This document shows, piece by piece, positions 1 through 9,205 of a stretch of DNA of 40,526 bases; position 1 is the stretch's first letter; each line of letters opens with the position of its first letter. Source of the stretch: Gemmatimonadaceae bacterium (GTDB taxonomy: Bacteria; Gemmatimonadota; Gemmatimonadetes; Gemmatimonadales; Gemmatimonadaceae); the NCBI GenBank assembly GCA_014379205.1, contig JACMME010000192.1, positions 1-40,526 of the forward strand, given 5' to 3'. The translations under genes and the position numbers were made by a program. Below the pieces are notes generated by a model. That model ran no database searches and was not told where the DNA came from. It saw nothing but the letters and a program-made list of their open reading frames with translations.

Positions 1-2
1 AC

Positions 3-2216
3 TTCGGGTTCTCCAGGAGCGCGGAGGAAACGTTCGCGCATTGGCCCAGGGAAGAGGTTCTCGGTGATGTCATCAAGGTCGTCCGCGACTTCAAGCCGCA
101 CGTTATCGTTTCCGTTTTTTCGGGGACCCCGCGCGATGGGCACGGACAACACCAGGTGGCCGGAATGCTGGCGCGCGAAGCATACGATTTGGCGGGCGAC
201 GCCACGCGCTTCCGCGAGCAGGAGTTCGGAGCTCCCTGGACGCCGCTCAAGTTCTATCGGTCTGCGTCGTTTCGGCCCGAGGGCGCGACGCTGAGCTACA
301 ATGCCGGCGAGTTCAACCCGCTGCTTGGTCGATCCTATGCCGAGATTGCCGCCGAAAGCCGGAGTCAGCACAAGAGCCAGGCATTCGGGGTGTTGCAGAG
401 AAAGGGGGCACAGATTGGCCGCGTGCTACGCGAGGCTTCCCGAGCAAACGAGTCCGTAGATCCCAAGGCAGAACGATCCTTGTTCGATGGCCTGGATACG
501 ACTTGGACGCGCTTTCGTCCCGCCATGAGGTGCGCGGCTTCGCGTGCAGCCTTCGATTCGATCGTGAGCGCGAGATCCGAGGCACAACGAAGGCTCGACC
601 TGCTCGAGCCCGGCAAGAGCGCGCCCGCACTGGCTGCCATTGCCAGACTCGCTCGACAAGCTATCAATTTGGACGCGAACGGTGCCGCACGGGAACAGTG
701 CGGCACCACCAACGGCGATGCTGTGGCTTCGCTGACGACACTGCGCAATCGTGCCGACGAGGCGCTCCAGATCGCACTCGGCGTCGCGGTCGAAGCGACG
801 GCGGAAAGAGCGTCCAGCGTTGTTGGGGATTCGACGGCCGTAAAGGTGGTAGTCTACAATCGTGGAAGAATGCCGATCCGAGTCAGCGGTGAGAGACTCG
901 CGAAATCCAATGGCACCTCGCCAAACGGGGACGGCGTGATGCTGGTTCGCCCTGACAGTTCACTGGAGTACACCATTTCACTCATCCCGGGACAAACAAC
1001 CCAACCGTGGTGGCTCACGCAGCCCCGGCGAGGAGACCTGTTCGCACCACCTATTCCTCGGCAACCGGCAGACCTGGATCCTGATGCACTCCGGGCTGTG
1101 ATCAACGTCGGATTTGAGGGTGGCGAGACCACTCTGACTGCACCCGTTGTATTCCGCTTTGCCGATCCGGTGCGCGGAGAAGTGCAGCGTCCGGTGGCGG
1201 TGGTGCCGGCCATTTCCGTCACGCTCGACCGCACGACCGAGTACATGCCGGCCAATGTGCCGATCGATCGCACAATTCGCGTTCAGCTTCGTTCGGCGAC
1301 CCAATCCAGCCGGGAAGTCAGAATAAGCCTCGTGCTTCCCGCGGGCATTTCGTCGGACTCCGCATTTCGTATCGTAACGCTGCCGAATTTCGGGGCCGTG
1401 CGCTCGGCGGAGTTCAGGCTGCGCGGCCGGGTGGCAGCGGGTACGCATACGATTTCTGCCACGGCCGAAAGCGCGGGAGAGAAGTACGCCACTGGTTACA
1501 TCCCCATAGAGTACGAGCACATCCGCCCGCAGACGATGTACCGCGATGCATCGGTGCGCGTCGAAGCCGCCGACGTAAAACTCCCAGCAAATCTTAATGT
1601 CGCGTACATCCCGGGTGTCGGAGACAACGTCGCTCCCGCGCTCCGGCAATTGGGCGTCGCACTGACCGTCGTCGAGCCAGCGTCGCTCGCGGCAACCGAT
1701 CTGTCGCGATTTACGACGGTGGTGGTGGGACCGCGTGCTTACGAGTCGTCCGATGTCCTGGTGACCAGCAACGCCCGGCTCCTCGAATTCGCCGCATCTG
1801 GCGGTACGCTTGTGGTCCAGTATGGCCAGTATGAGATGATGCGGCCCGGAATGATGCCTTTTCCGATCAGCATCAACCGGCCGCATGACCGTGTGACGGA
1901 CGAGACCGCGCCGTTAACGATATTGGCACCGGCTCATCCGCTGTTCAACGCCCCGAATCGGATTACCGAGGCGGACTGGCGCGGCTGGGTTCAGGAGCGA
2001 TCGCTGTACATGCCGCGCACATTCGCGGAGCAATATGTTCCGCTGCTGTCTCTGAACGATCCCGGACAGGAGCCACGCAACGGCGCGTTGTTGGTAGCGC
2101 CCTACGGAAAGGGCACCTATGTGTACACGACGCTTGCATTTTTTCGACAGCTACCGGCTGGGGTTCCCGGTGCGGCGCGGCTATTCGTGAATCTGCTTGG
2201 CGCGGGGAGGAAGTGA
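3..2216 (+). CDS. PIG-L (LmbE-like) deacetylase with C-terminal amidotransferase-like domain, 5' truncated
   Basis: The reading frame is open from base 3, so the start lies before the window; 737 codons remain. Near the left edge (nt 123-147) is the motif R-D-G-H-G-Q-H-Q, the C-terminal metal-binding block of PIG-L/LmbE zinc deacetylases, which remove N-acetyl groups from amino sugars. The Asp/His block expected nearer the N-terminus would be outside the window. A helical stretch follows, then beta-rich segments like an NPCBM- or NEW3-type accessory region (about nt 780-1560). The C-terminal 200 residues (nt 1590-2200) resemble a class I glutamine amidotransferase-like fold with a G-G-T-L-V-V-Q-Y-G strand. 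The substrate is unknown; extracytoplasmic action is likely for this architecture but the signal peptide is not visible. The stop is followed within 3 nt by a heptamer repeat array. Confidence 0.85.
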   Translation, partial: FGFSRSAEETFAHWPREEVLGDVIKVVRDFKPHVIVSVFSGTPRDGHGQHQVAGMLAREAYDLAGDATRFREQEFGAPWTPLKFYRSASFRPEGATLSYNAGEFNPLLGRSYAEIAAESRSQHKSQAFGVLQRKGAQIGRVLREASRANESVDPKAERSLFDGLDTTWTRFRPAMRCAASRAAFDSIVSARSEAQRRLDLLEPGKSAPALAAIARLARQAINLDANGAAREQCGTTNGDAVASLTTLRNRADEALQIALGVAVEATAERASSVVGDSTAVKVVVYNRGRMPIRVSGERLAKSNGTSPNGDGVMLVRPDSSLEYTISLIPGQTTQPWWLTQPRRGDLFAPPIPRQPADLDPDALRAVINVGFEGGETTLTAPVVFRFADPVRGEVQRPVAVVPAISVTLDRTTEYMPANVPIDRTIRVQLRSATQSSREVRISLVLPAGISSDSAFRIVTLPNFGAVRSAEFRLRGRVAAGTHTISATAESAGEKYATGYIPIEYEHIRPQTMYRDASVRVEAADVKLPANLNVAYIPGVGDNVAPALRQLGVALTVVEPASLAATDLSRFTTVVVGPRAYESSDVLVTSNARLLEFAASGGTLVVQYGQYEMMRPGMMPFPISINRPHDRVTDETAPLTILAPAHPLFNAPNRITEADWRGWVQERSLYMPRTFAEQYVPLLSLNDPGQEPRNGALLVAPYGKGTYVYTTLAFFRQLPAGVPGAARLFVNLLGAGRK

Positions 2217-2218
2217 CC

Positions 2219-2351
2219 GGTTTTCGGTGTTCGGTGCCGGGTGGCAACAACTCGGTGCGCGGTGTTTGGTGCCCGGTGCACGGTTGGCATAGCGCGGTTC
2301 CCGGAGCACGGTTGGCAAGGCTCGGTGCGCGGGGCCCGGTTGTGACAGTTC
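2219..2351 (+). repeat. 19-unit heptamer tandem array, unit GGTGNNC
   Basis: Cut every seven bases from 2219, the sequence reads ggttttc, ggtgttc, ggtgccg, ggtggca, acaactc, ggtgcgc, ggtgttt, ggtgccc, ggtgcac, ggttggc and so on to acagttc. Nineteen consecutive heptads keep phase without an indel, with GGT at the head of most. It begins right behind the PIG-L stop codon. The array leaves a frame open into the next gene, so an automatic start call at GTG 2213 would translate repeat DNA. No clear inverted partner is seen in this spacer. A 12-bp palindrome, GTGCCATGGCAC, follows at 2360-2371. Confidence 0.85.
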
Positions 2352-2386
2352 GTGACTTGGTGCCATGGCACGAAACGCCACATCGC

Positions 2387-3457
2387 TTGAGCAACCTCAG
2401 TCGTACTTCGCAGTTCGCAGTTTGCAGTTCGGCGCGTGCAATCCTTGCGTTTTTCTTCCTCTCGCTGTCCGCTTGCTCGTCGTCCGACGGTCGCACGGTT
2501 CTCACGGTCTATTCGCCGCACGGACGGGAGTTGCTCGCGCACTACGAGGAGGCGTTCGAGAAGGCCAATCCGGCGGTTGATGTCCAGTGGGTGGACATGG
2601 GATCGCAGGCGATCCTTGATCGCCTGCGCGCGGAGAAGGCAAACCCACAGGCGGATGTCTGGTTCGGTGCTCCAGCGGAAATCTTTGCGCGGGCTGGGAG
2701 GGAAGATCTCATCGAACAGTTCAAACCGTCCTGGGCGGCCGCAGTATCCGCGGAAGCTCGCGATGCGGGTGGGCGCTGGTTCGGTACTTACCTGACTCCC
2801 GAGGTCATTGCCTACAACAGCGAAGCTGTGAGCGATGCCGACGCTCCAAAGGATTGGGACGATGTTCTCGATCCCAAATGGAAAGGAAAGGTTCTGATCC
2901 GGAATCCGATCGAGAGTGGAACAATGCGCGCCATATTCGGCGCGATGATCCTCAGAAGCATGCGAAAGACCGGGTCGCCGGAGGAGGGTTACGAGTGGCT
3001 TCGGAAGCTCGACGCAAGCACCAAGGAGTACACCGCGGATCCGTCCATTCTCTACCAGAAGCTCGGCAGACAGGAAGGGCTTATAACATTGTACAACATG
3101 CCGGACATCGAGATCCAGCAGAAACGCGGCTACAAGGTCAAGTATTCGATCCCCACGAGCGGTACGCCACTGCTCGTCGAAGGTATCGCGATCGTGAAAG
3201 GAGCAAAGCACACCGATCAGGCCAAGGCGTACTACGAGTTCGTAACGACCATTCCAGCGCTCCTGGTAGCCGCTGAGCAATTCACGCGCATTCCAGCTCG
3301 GACTGACATACCCGCTGAATCACTTCCCGCCTGGATTCGAGAAGCGCAGGAAAAGATCGTTCCAATGCCTCTCGACCAGGATGTGCTGGCTGCCCATCTG
3401 GATGAGTGGATGCGCTACTGGGACACGAATATTCGGAATCAGTACAGGGGGAAGTGA
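2387..3457 (+). CDS. ABC importer solute-binding lipoprotein (AfuA/FbpA-like, probably Fe(III))
   Basis: Periplasmic binding protein of family 1 (AfuA/FbpA/ThiB type). The mature part starts T-V-L-T-V-Y-S-P-H-G-R-E, the usual first strand, and keeps D-V-W-F-G-A and G-K-V-L-I-R-N-P blocks. A hydrophobic segment ending L-S-A-C places a lipobox Cys at nt 2474-2476, so it should be a lipoprotein. The frame is open back to GTG 2213, but 2213-2351 is heptamer repeat. TTG 2387 gives a normal 30-residue signal; GTG 2342 and GTG 2360 are alternatives, and none has a good ribosome-binding site. The paired tyrosines that bind iron in classical FbpA are not obvious, so iron is inferred from family and neighbours; phosphonate or another anion is possible. 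It heads a cluster with the ATPase and permease genes. Confidence 0.8.
   Translation: MSNLSRTSQFAVCSSARAILAFFFLSLSACSSSDGRTVLTVYSPHGRELLAHYEEAFEKANPAVDVQWVDMGSQAILDRLRAEKANPQADVWFGAPAEIFARAGREDLIEQFKPSWAAAVSAEARDAGGRWFGTYLTPEVIAYNSEAVSDADAPKDWDDVLDPKWKGKVLIRNPIESGTMRAIFGAMILRSMRKTGSPEEGYEWLRKLDASTKEYTADPSILYQKLGRQEGLITLYNMPDIEIQQKRGYKVKYSIPTSGTPLLVEGIAIVKGAKHTDQAKAYYEFVTTIPALLVAAEQFTRIPARTDIPAESLPAWIREAQEKIVPMPLDQDVLAAHLDEWMRYWDTNIRNQYRGK
2406..2433 (+). repeat. Short GTTCGCA heptamer array inside signal-peptide region
   Basis: Four heptads in phase: cttcgca, gttcgca, gtttgca, gttcggc. The same unit forms arms or loops of the arrays at 25517-25537 and 39411-39444, so this is a third occurrence of that family. 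Here it lies within the probable N-terminal region of the binding protein, encoding the T-S-Q-F-A-V-C-S-S stretch, if translation starts at 2387 or upstream. Confidence 0.7.
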
Positions 3458-3533
3458 TGGTGAGGGAGTGGGGGATAGCGGATTGGGAGTAGGGAAACCG
3501 GGCACTCCGACTTTCGAACGGTCAAGTCAACCG

Positions 3534-4642
<1,109 letters not shown>

Positions 4643-4646
<4 letters not shown>

Positions 4647-6388
4647 GACATTCCATGAGAACTCGCCCCCTTCGTCCAACCCCGCACTCAGTCACCGGCT
4701 TTCCCAGTACCGTTCCAGAGCCGCAACGCCCGCCACGCCGCGCATTTGGTACATGGCTCCTCGCGGCGCCGGTGCTCGCGTTGTTGATCTGGACCGTCGT
4801 CTATCCAAATGTCGCTGTCATAATCGGCAGCTTTGACAACGGGCTGGAAAACTGGCGTGCCTTTGCGGTCAGTCCCGCGGATCGCGAGGCGCTCATCACC
4901 ACGCTCGTCATCTCTGTGGGCTCCGTGATTGCCGCGACGGCGATCGGCATACCGCTCGCATTCCTGCTGTCCCGTTTCGAGTTTCGCGGCCGCAGAATTC
5001 TGAGCGCGATAGCCACACTTCCAGCCGCGCTTCCACCGCTGGTTGGAGTTGTCGCATTTCTTTTCCTGTATGGAGAGAGCGGTGTCGTCACGCGGACGGT
5101 GCAAGAGGTGCTCGGGCTGGAGCAGGCGCCGTGGAGTCTGACGGGCGCGTGGGCGATCATCTTCGTCCACGCCTACACGATGTACGTCTTCGTATTTCTG
5201 TTCGTCTCTGCCGGCCTCGAGCGCTTCGACACAACACTGGACGAAGCAGCTTCCGGGCTCGGCGCGACACGCGGCACCAGACTCTGGCGAATCACGCTCC
5301 CACTCCTCACGCCATCCATCGCGGGCGCGATGCTGCTGGTCTTCATGAACTCGCTCGGCTCCTTTTCAGCGCCGTTTATATTTGGAGGCGGACTACGCGT
5401 GCTGTCGACTCAGATCGTCGCATCCAAAACCAGCGGCGCGATGGGCATGGCCTACGTGGAGACGACCGTGCTCGCCGTGAGCGCGGTGCTTGCCCTCGCA
5501 CTATTTCGCTGGTTCGAGACGCGACGCACGTACGCGATGTCGGGTAAGGGACGCGCGACGCGTGTGGTCGTGCGCTCGCGCATTGCGCGCTATCTGAGCT
5601 TTCCGCTTGCACTGCTGTTCGTCGCGGTGCTGATACTGCCGCACGCGATGGTGATTCTCATTTCCTTCGCGCGTGACGGGACGTGGACCACACAGATTCT
5701 CCCGCCCGCGTACACGCTGGACAACTTCCGGCGTCTTGCCACCGAGAGCCAGCTCTGGACACCCATCCGTAACAGCGTTTCCATGGCGATGTTGTCGACG
5801 CTGGCGAACGTCATAATCTGTTTTGTCGCCGCGTATCTCATAGTGCTAAGACGCTTCCGCGGGCGGCGCCTGCTCGAGATCCTCGTCGCGCTCCCATGGG
5901 CGATCCCGGCAACCGCGATAGCGATTGGACTGGCATCCACGTTTACGGTGAATGATCCGCTCACGGCCCGCGTGCTTCTCGTCGGCACGTTCTGGATTCT
6001 TCCACTCGCCTATTTCATTCGCGGCATCCCGCTCGTGGTTACGGCGACGGAAGGCTCTCTCAAGCAAATGGATCCCTCGCTGGAGGATGCCGCACGGGGG
6101 CTTGGCGCGTCGTGGTGGCTCACCATGTGGCGCGTGATTCTTCCGGCGGCTCGGCCGGGCCTGGTGGCGGGAGCAATGCTGGCGGCTGTGACGGCGGTGG
6201 GGGAGTTCGTTGCCAGCGTCGTGCTGTACACGCACGCAAACCGTCCCATTTCCATCGAGATTCTGGCGCAGCTCCGCGATCTCGCATTTGGGGCGGCGGC
6301 TGGCTACAGCGTGCTTCTCATTCTGCTGACGCTTGGGATCACGCTGGCGGCTCGGTGGGGGGAGAGCAGGCTGATCGCGAATGGCTGA
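4643..6388 (+). CDS. ABC importer double permease (FbpB/ThiP-like)
   Basis: 581 residues with two consecutive six-helix BPD_transp_1 units, as in FbpB, AfuB and ThiP. The EAA loops that contact the ATPase can be read in both halves: D-E-A-A-S-G-L-G-A near residue 205 and E-D-A-A-R-G-L-G-A near 485. Start GTG 4643 overlaps the ATPase stop (GTGA); ATG 4655 in the same frame is an alternative. The fused permease makes this a complete three-gene importer, probably for Fe(III) or a similar complexed ion. The 3' end overlaps the next gene by 8 bp. Confidence 0.9.
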
Positions 6389-7670
6389 GAGCGCGGGAGG
6401 ACGGCGCCTTCTCAGGGTGGTCATTCTCGGTGGAGGCTTCGCGGGGTTGACCGCGGCTCGTACTCTGAGATCCGTGCCGGTCGAAGTGACGCTCGTTGAC
6501 CGAACCAATCATCATATTTTCCAGCCATTGTTGTACCAGGTGGCGACCGCCATGCTCGCTCCCACCGACATTACGGCGCCGATCCGCTGGATACTCCGGA
6601 AACAGCGCAACACGCGCGTGGTAATGGCCGAGGTGCACAGCGTGGACATCGTTCGGCGCATTGTACTTCTGGATGGCGACGTCGAGGTTCCCTACGATTT
6701 TCTCATCGTTGCAACAGGATCCAGGCACGCGTATTTCGGGCATGACGAATGGGAGGCCGATGCGCCGGGTCTCAAGAGCATTACGGACGCACTCAACATG
6801 CGGCAGCGATTTCTCATGGCGTTCGAGGAAGCCGAGAAATGCGAGGATGCAGCCGCGCGCGCTGCATGGCAGACGTTCGTGGTGATTGGCGGCGGACCCA
6901 CCGGCGTTGAGCTGGCAGGAATGCTCCCCGAAATAGCGCGAGGCGCTCTGAGAAGCGATTTCCGGCGCATCGATACTCGCCAGACCCGCGTCATTCTTCT
7001 CGAGGGCGGGCCAGGGATTCTGGTGTCATTTCCCCAAGAGCTGTCGCTTCGTGCGGCGCGAGATCTTGCTGAGTTGGGAGTGGAAGTTCGGACCAATGCG
7101 CTGGTCACACGAGTTGAGCAGGATGCTGTCTTCATCGGCGACGATCGGATCGCAACCCGCACGGTCTTCTGGGCGGCAGGAAATGTCTCGTCGCCCCTGG
7201 GAAGCTGGCTCGACGCACCTCTCGATCGTGCGGGGCGAGTGGAAGTCGAGCCGGATCTCTCGGTGCCGAATCACCCTGAGGTGTTCGTTGTCGGCGACAT
7301 GGCGGCCGTCGTTCAGGACGGCAAGCTTGTTCCCGGTGTGGCGCCCGCGGCAAATCAGGAGGGTAGGACCGCCGCGAAGAATATCGCTCGTACGATCGAG
7401 GGAAAGCCGCGCCGGAACTTTCGCTACGTCAACAAGGGGAATCTCGCCACGATTGGGCGCTCACGAGCCATAGCGGAGTTCGGGAGCGTGCACTTCGCGG
7501 GCCGCCTCGCGTGGGTGATGTGGCTCGGTGTTCACATCATGTATCTGGTGGGCTTTCGGAACCGGCTCAGCGTGCTGCTGCAGTGGGGATACGCCTACTT
7601 CACATATCAGCGTGGTGCGAGGCTGATTGTCGAAGCGAAAACGGATAACCAGAGCCCTTCGACCGGATAG
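6381..7670 (+). CDS. ndh: Type II NADH dehydrogenase (NDH-2)
   Basis: 429 residues. It transfers electrons from NADH to membrane quinone without proton pumping. The FAD-binding G-G-G-F-A-G is at 17-22, the A-T-G block at 111-113, the NADH-binding G-G-G-P-T-G at 170-175, and the second FAD block V-V-G-D-M near 306. The C-terminal stretch W-V-M-W-L-G-V-H with the amphipathic helix that follows is the membrane-anchoring part typical of NDH-2. It overlaps the permease gene by 8 bp and so probably belongs to the same transcript. Pairing with an iron-type importer may be coincidental. Confidence 0.88.
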   Translation: MAESAGGRRLLRVVILGGGFAGLTAARTLRSVPVEVTLVDRTNHHIFQPLLYQVATAMLAPTDITAPIRWILRKQRNTRVVMAEVHSVDIVRRIVLLDGDVEVPYDFLIVATGSRHAYFGHDEWEADAPGLKSITDALNMRQRFLMAFEEAEKCEDAAARAAWQTFVVIGGGPTGVELAGMLPEIARGALRSDFRRIDTRQTRVILLEGGPGILVSFPQELSLRAARDLAELGVEVRTNALVTRVEQDAVFIGDDRIATRTVFWAAGNVSSPLGSWLDAPLDRAGRVEVEPDLSVPNHPEVFVVGDMAAVVQDGKLVPGVAPAANQEGRTAAKNIARTIEGKPRRNFRYVNKGNLATIGRSRAIAEFGSVHFAGRLAWVMWLGVHIMYLVGFRNRLSVLLQWGYAYFTYQRGARLIVEAKTDNQSPSTG

Positions 7671-7969
7671 GTGTTCCGGTAGCGCCTCTGTCGCCGAGGT
7701 ATCACAGCGTAGATCGCTTTCAGTCCCGTTGGAGGTTGCGAGCGCCACTCTCTGCGACTTGCTACCGCAAGCTTTCGCAGCGAGTATGTCCGGACCGCAT
7801 TCGGTACACCAGCGTCGATGGGGGGCGTCACTCTCAGCAGTTCAGGTCATCTCATGAGTGGCAGCTGTCCTGAACCAGGCCGACTTGTCGTTGACTCCGC
7901 GAGTGTTGGTGTGCAAGTGCCAGGCGCTGCGGCATTTTTTCCTGGTCCTCTACGACACAGGAGGAAGAC
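7671..7969. other. Intergenic spacer without a supported gene
   Basis: 299 bp between ndh and the FAD oxidoreductase. The open frames crossing it lack recognisable protein features. No tandem repeat of the 6/7-nt kind occurs here, unlike several other spacers of similar size. It should contain the promoter of the downstream gene, but no convincing -35/-10 pair was found. Confidence 0.5.
7959..7964 (+). promoter_or_regulatory. Strong Shine-Dalgarno AGGAGG
   Basis: AGGAGG lies five bases before ATG 7970 and fixes the start of the FAD oxidoreductase gene. It is one of the clearest ribosome-binding sites in the window; many neighbours have weak or no such site. Confidence 0.8.
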
Positions 7970-9172
7970 ATGTACGATGCCATCGTTGTAGGCGCCCGTT
8001 GCGCAGGCTCACCCACGGCGATGCTGCTTGCCAGAAAGGGTTACCGCGTCCTGCTTCTCGACAAGGCCGCCTTTCCCAGCGACACCTTGTCGACTCACTA
8101 TATACACCAGCCCGGCGTCGCCAGCCTGCACCGCTGGGGCCTTCTCAACAAGGTCGTAGCATCAGGTTGCCCCCCTATCGAGCGTCAGATTTTCGACGTT
8201 GGACCCTTCGCCCTCAACGGATCCCCGCCACCCTCCGACGGCATCACGGCCGGGTACGCGCCGCGTAGGTTGATCCTCGACAAGATCCTGCTTGATGCCG
8301 CAGTCGACGCCGGCTGCAACGTGCGGGAACACTTTTCAGTCGAGGAGCTCGTCACCGACGGCGAGCGCGTGACAGGAATTCGTGGCCGGTCGCAGGGCGG
8401 CAACCTGGTGCGAGAGGAGGCGCGCATCGTGGTCGGTGCCGATGGCCTGCGCTCGGTGATTGCGCGAATGGTTGGCGCTCCCGCGTATAATGAGCAAGCG
8501 GCATCCAGCTGCGCCTATTACACGTATTGGAGCGATGTGTCGATCCAAACAGCGGAACTGTACCCACGGCCGGAGCGCATGCTTATCGCCGCTCCCACCA
8601 ACGACGGGTTGACGTTGACAATCGTCTACTGGCCCGAGGCTGCCTTCCACGAGGTTCGATCCGACATCGAAGGACACTTCATGCATGCGCTGGATATGGT
8701 TCCAGGACTCGCAGATCGTGTTCGTGCAGGATCCCGCGCCGAGAAGTTTCGCGGCAGCGCCGGTTTGCGCGGCTTTTTCCGTCGGCCTTACGGGCCCGGA
8801 TGGGCGCTCGTGGGGGACGCCAGCTACCACAAGAGCCCGATAACGGCGGAGGGGATTACCGATGCGTTCCGTGACTCCGAATTGCTCGCGGAGGCAATCG
8901 ACGAGACGTTTGCGGGACGCCTCTCGGCCGACGAGGCATTCGGAGCGTATGAACATAGGCGCAACGAGGCGGCCATGCCTCTGTATCAGATGACGTGTGA
9001 CCTGGCCAAACTCGAGCCCCCGCCGCCAGAGATGCAGCGCCTCTTCGCTGCGTTGCGTAATAATGAGGAGCAGTCCGGCCGCTTCATCGGAACCATCGCC
9101 GGCACTGTACCAATCCCCGAATTCTTCTCACCGGAGAACATGCAGCGTGTTATGGGAGCAATGGAGAGCTGA
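7970..9172 (+). CDS. FAD-dependent oxidoreductase (PHBH/geranylgeranyl-reductase-like)
   Basis: 400 residues of the class A flavoprotein monooxygenase / geranylgeranyl reductase superfamily. The N-terminus I-V-V-G-A-R-C-A-G is the FAD dinucleotide-binding loop (G8-G13); G-A-D-G-L-R-S at 156-162 is the DG motif; A-L-V-G-D-A-S at 279-285 is the GD motif with the flavin-ribityl aspartate. Substrate residues cannot be assigned, so hydroxylase and prenyl reductase roles both remain possible. It has its own strong ribosome-binding site and no close operon partner; the next gene converges from the other strand. Confidence 0.85.
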   Translation: MYDAIVVGARCAGSPTAMLLARKGYRVLLLDKAAFPSDTLSTHYIHQPGVASLHRWGLLNKVVASGCPPIERQIFDVGPFALNGSPPPSDGITAGYAPRRLILDKILLDAAVDAGCNVREHFSVEELVTDGERVTGIRGRSQGGNLVREEARIVVGADGLRSVIARMVGAPAYNEQAASSCAYYTYWSDVSIQTAELYPRPERMLIAAPTNDGLTLTIVYWPEAAFHEVRSDIEGHFMHALDMVPGLADRVRAGSRAEKFRGSAGLRGFFRRPYGPGWALVGDASYHKSPITAEGITDAFRDSELLAEAIDETFAGRLSADEAFGAYEHRRNEAAMPLYQMTCDLAKLEPPPPEMQRLFAALRNNEEQSGRFIGTIAGTVPIPEFFSPENMQRVMGAMES

Positions 9173-9205
9173 AGTCTTTTCTCCCAGCGAGAGCTCGCAG
9201 ACTCT

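Noticed and set aside
2117..3280. A 387-codon minus-strand frame opposite the binding-protein gene
   Set aside because: Its composition is that of a complementary-strand shadow, it crosses the heptamer array, and the plus strand encodes a clear binding protein.
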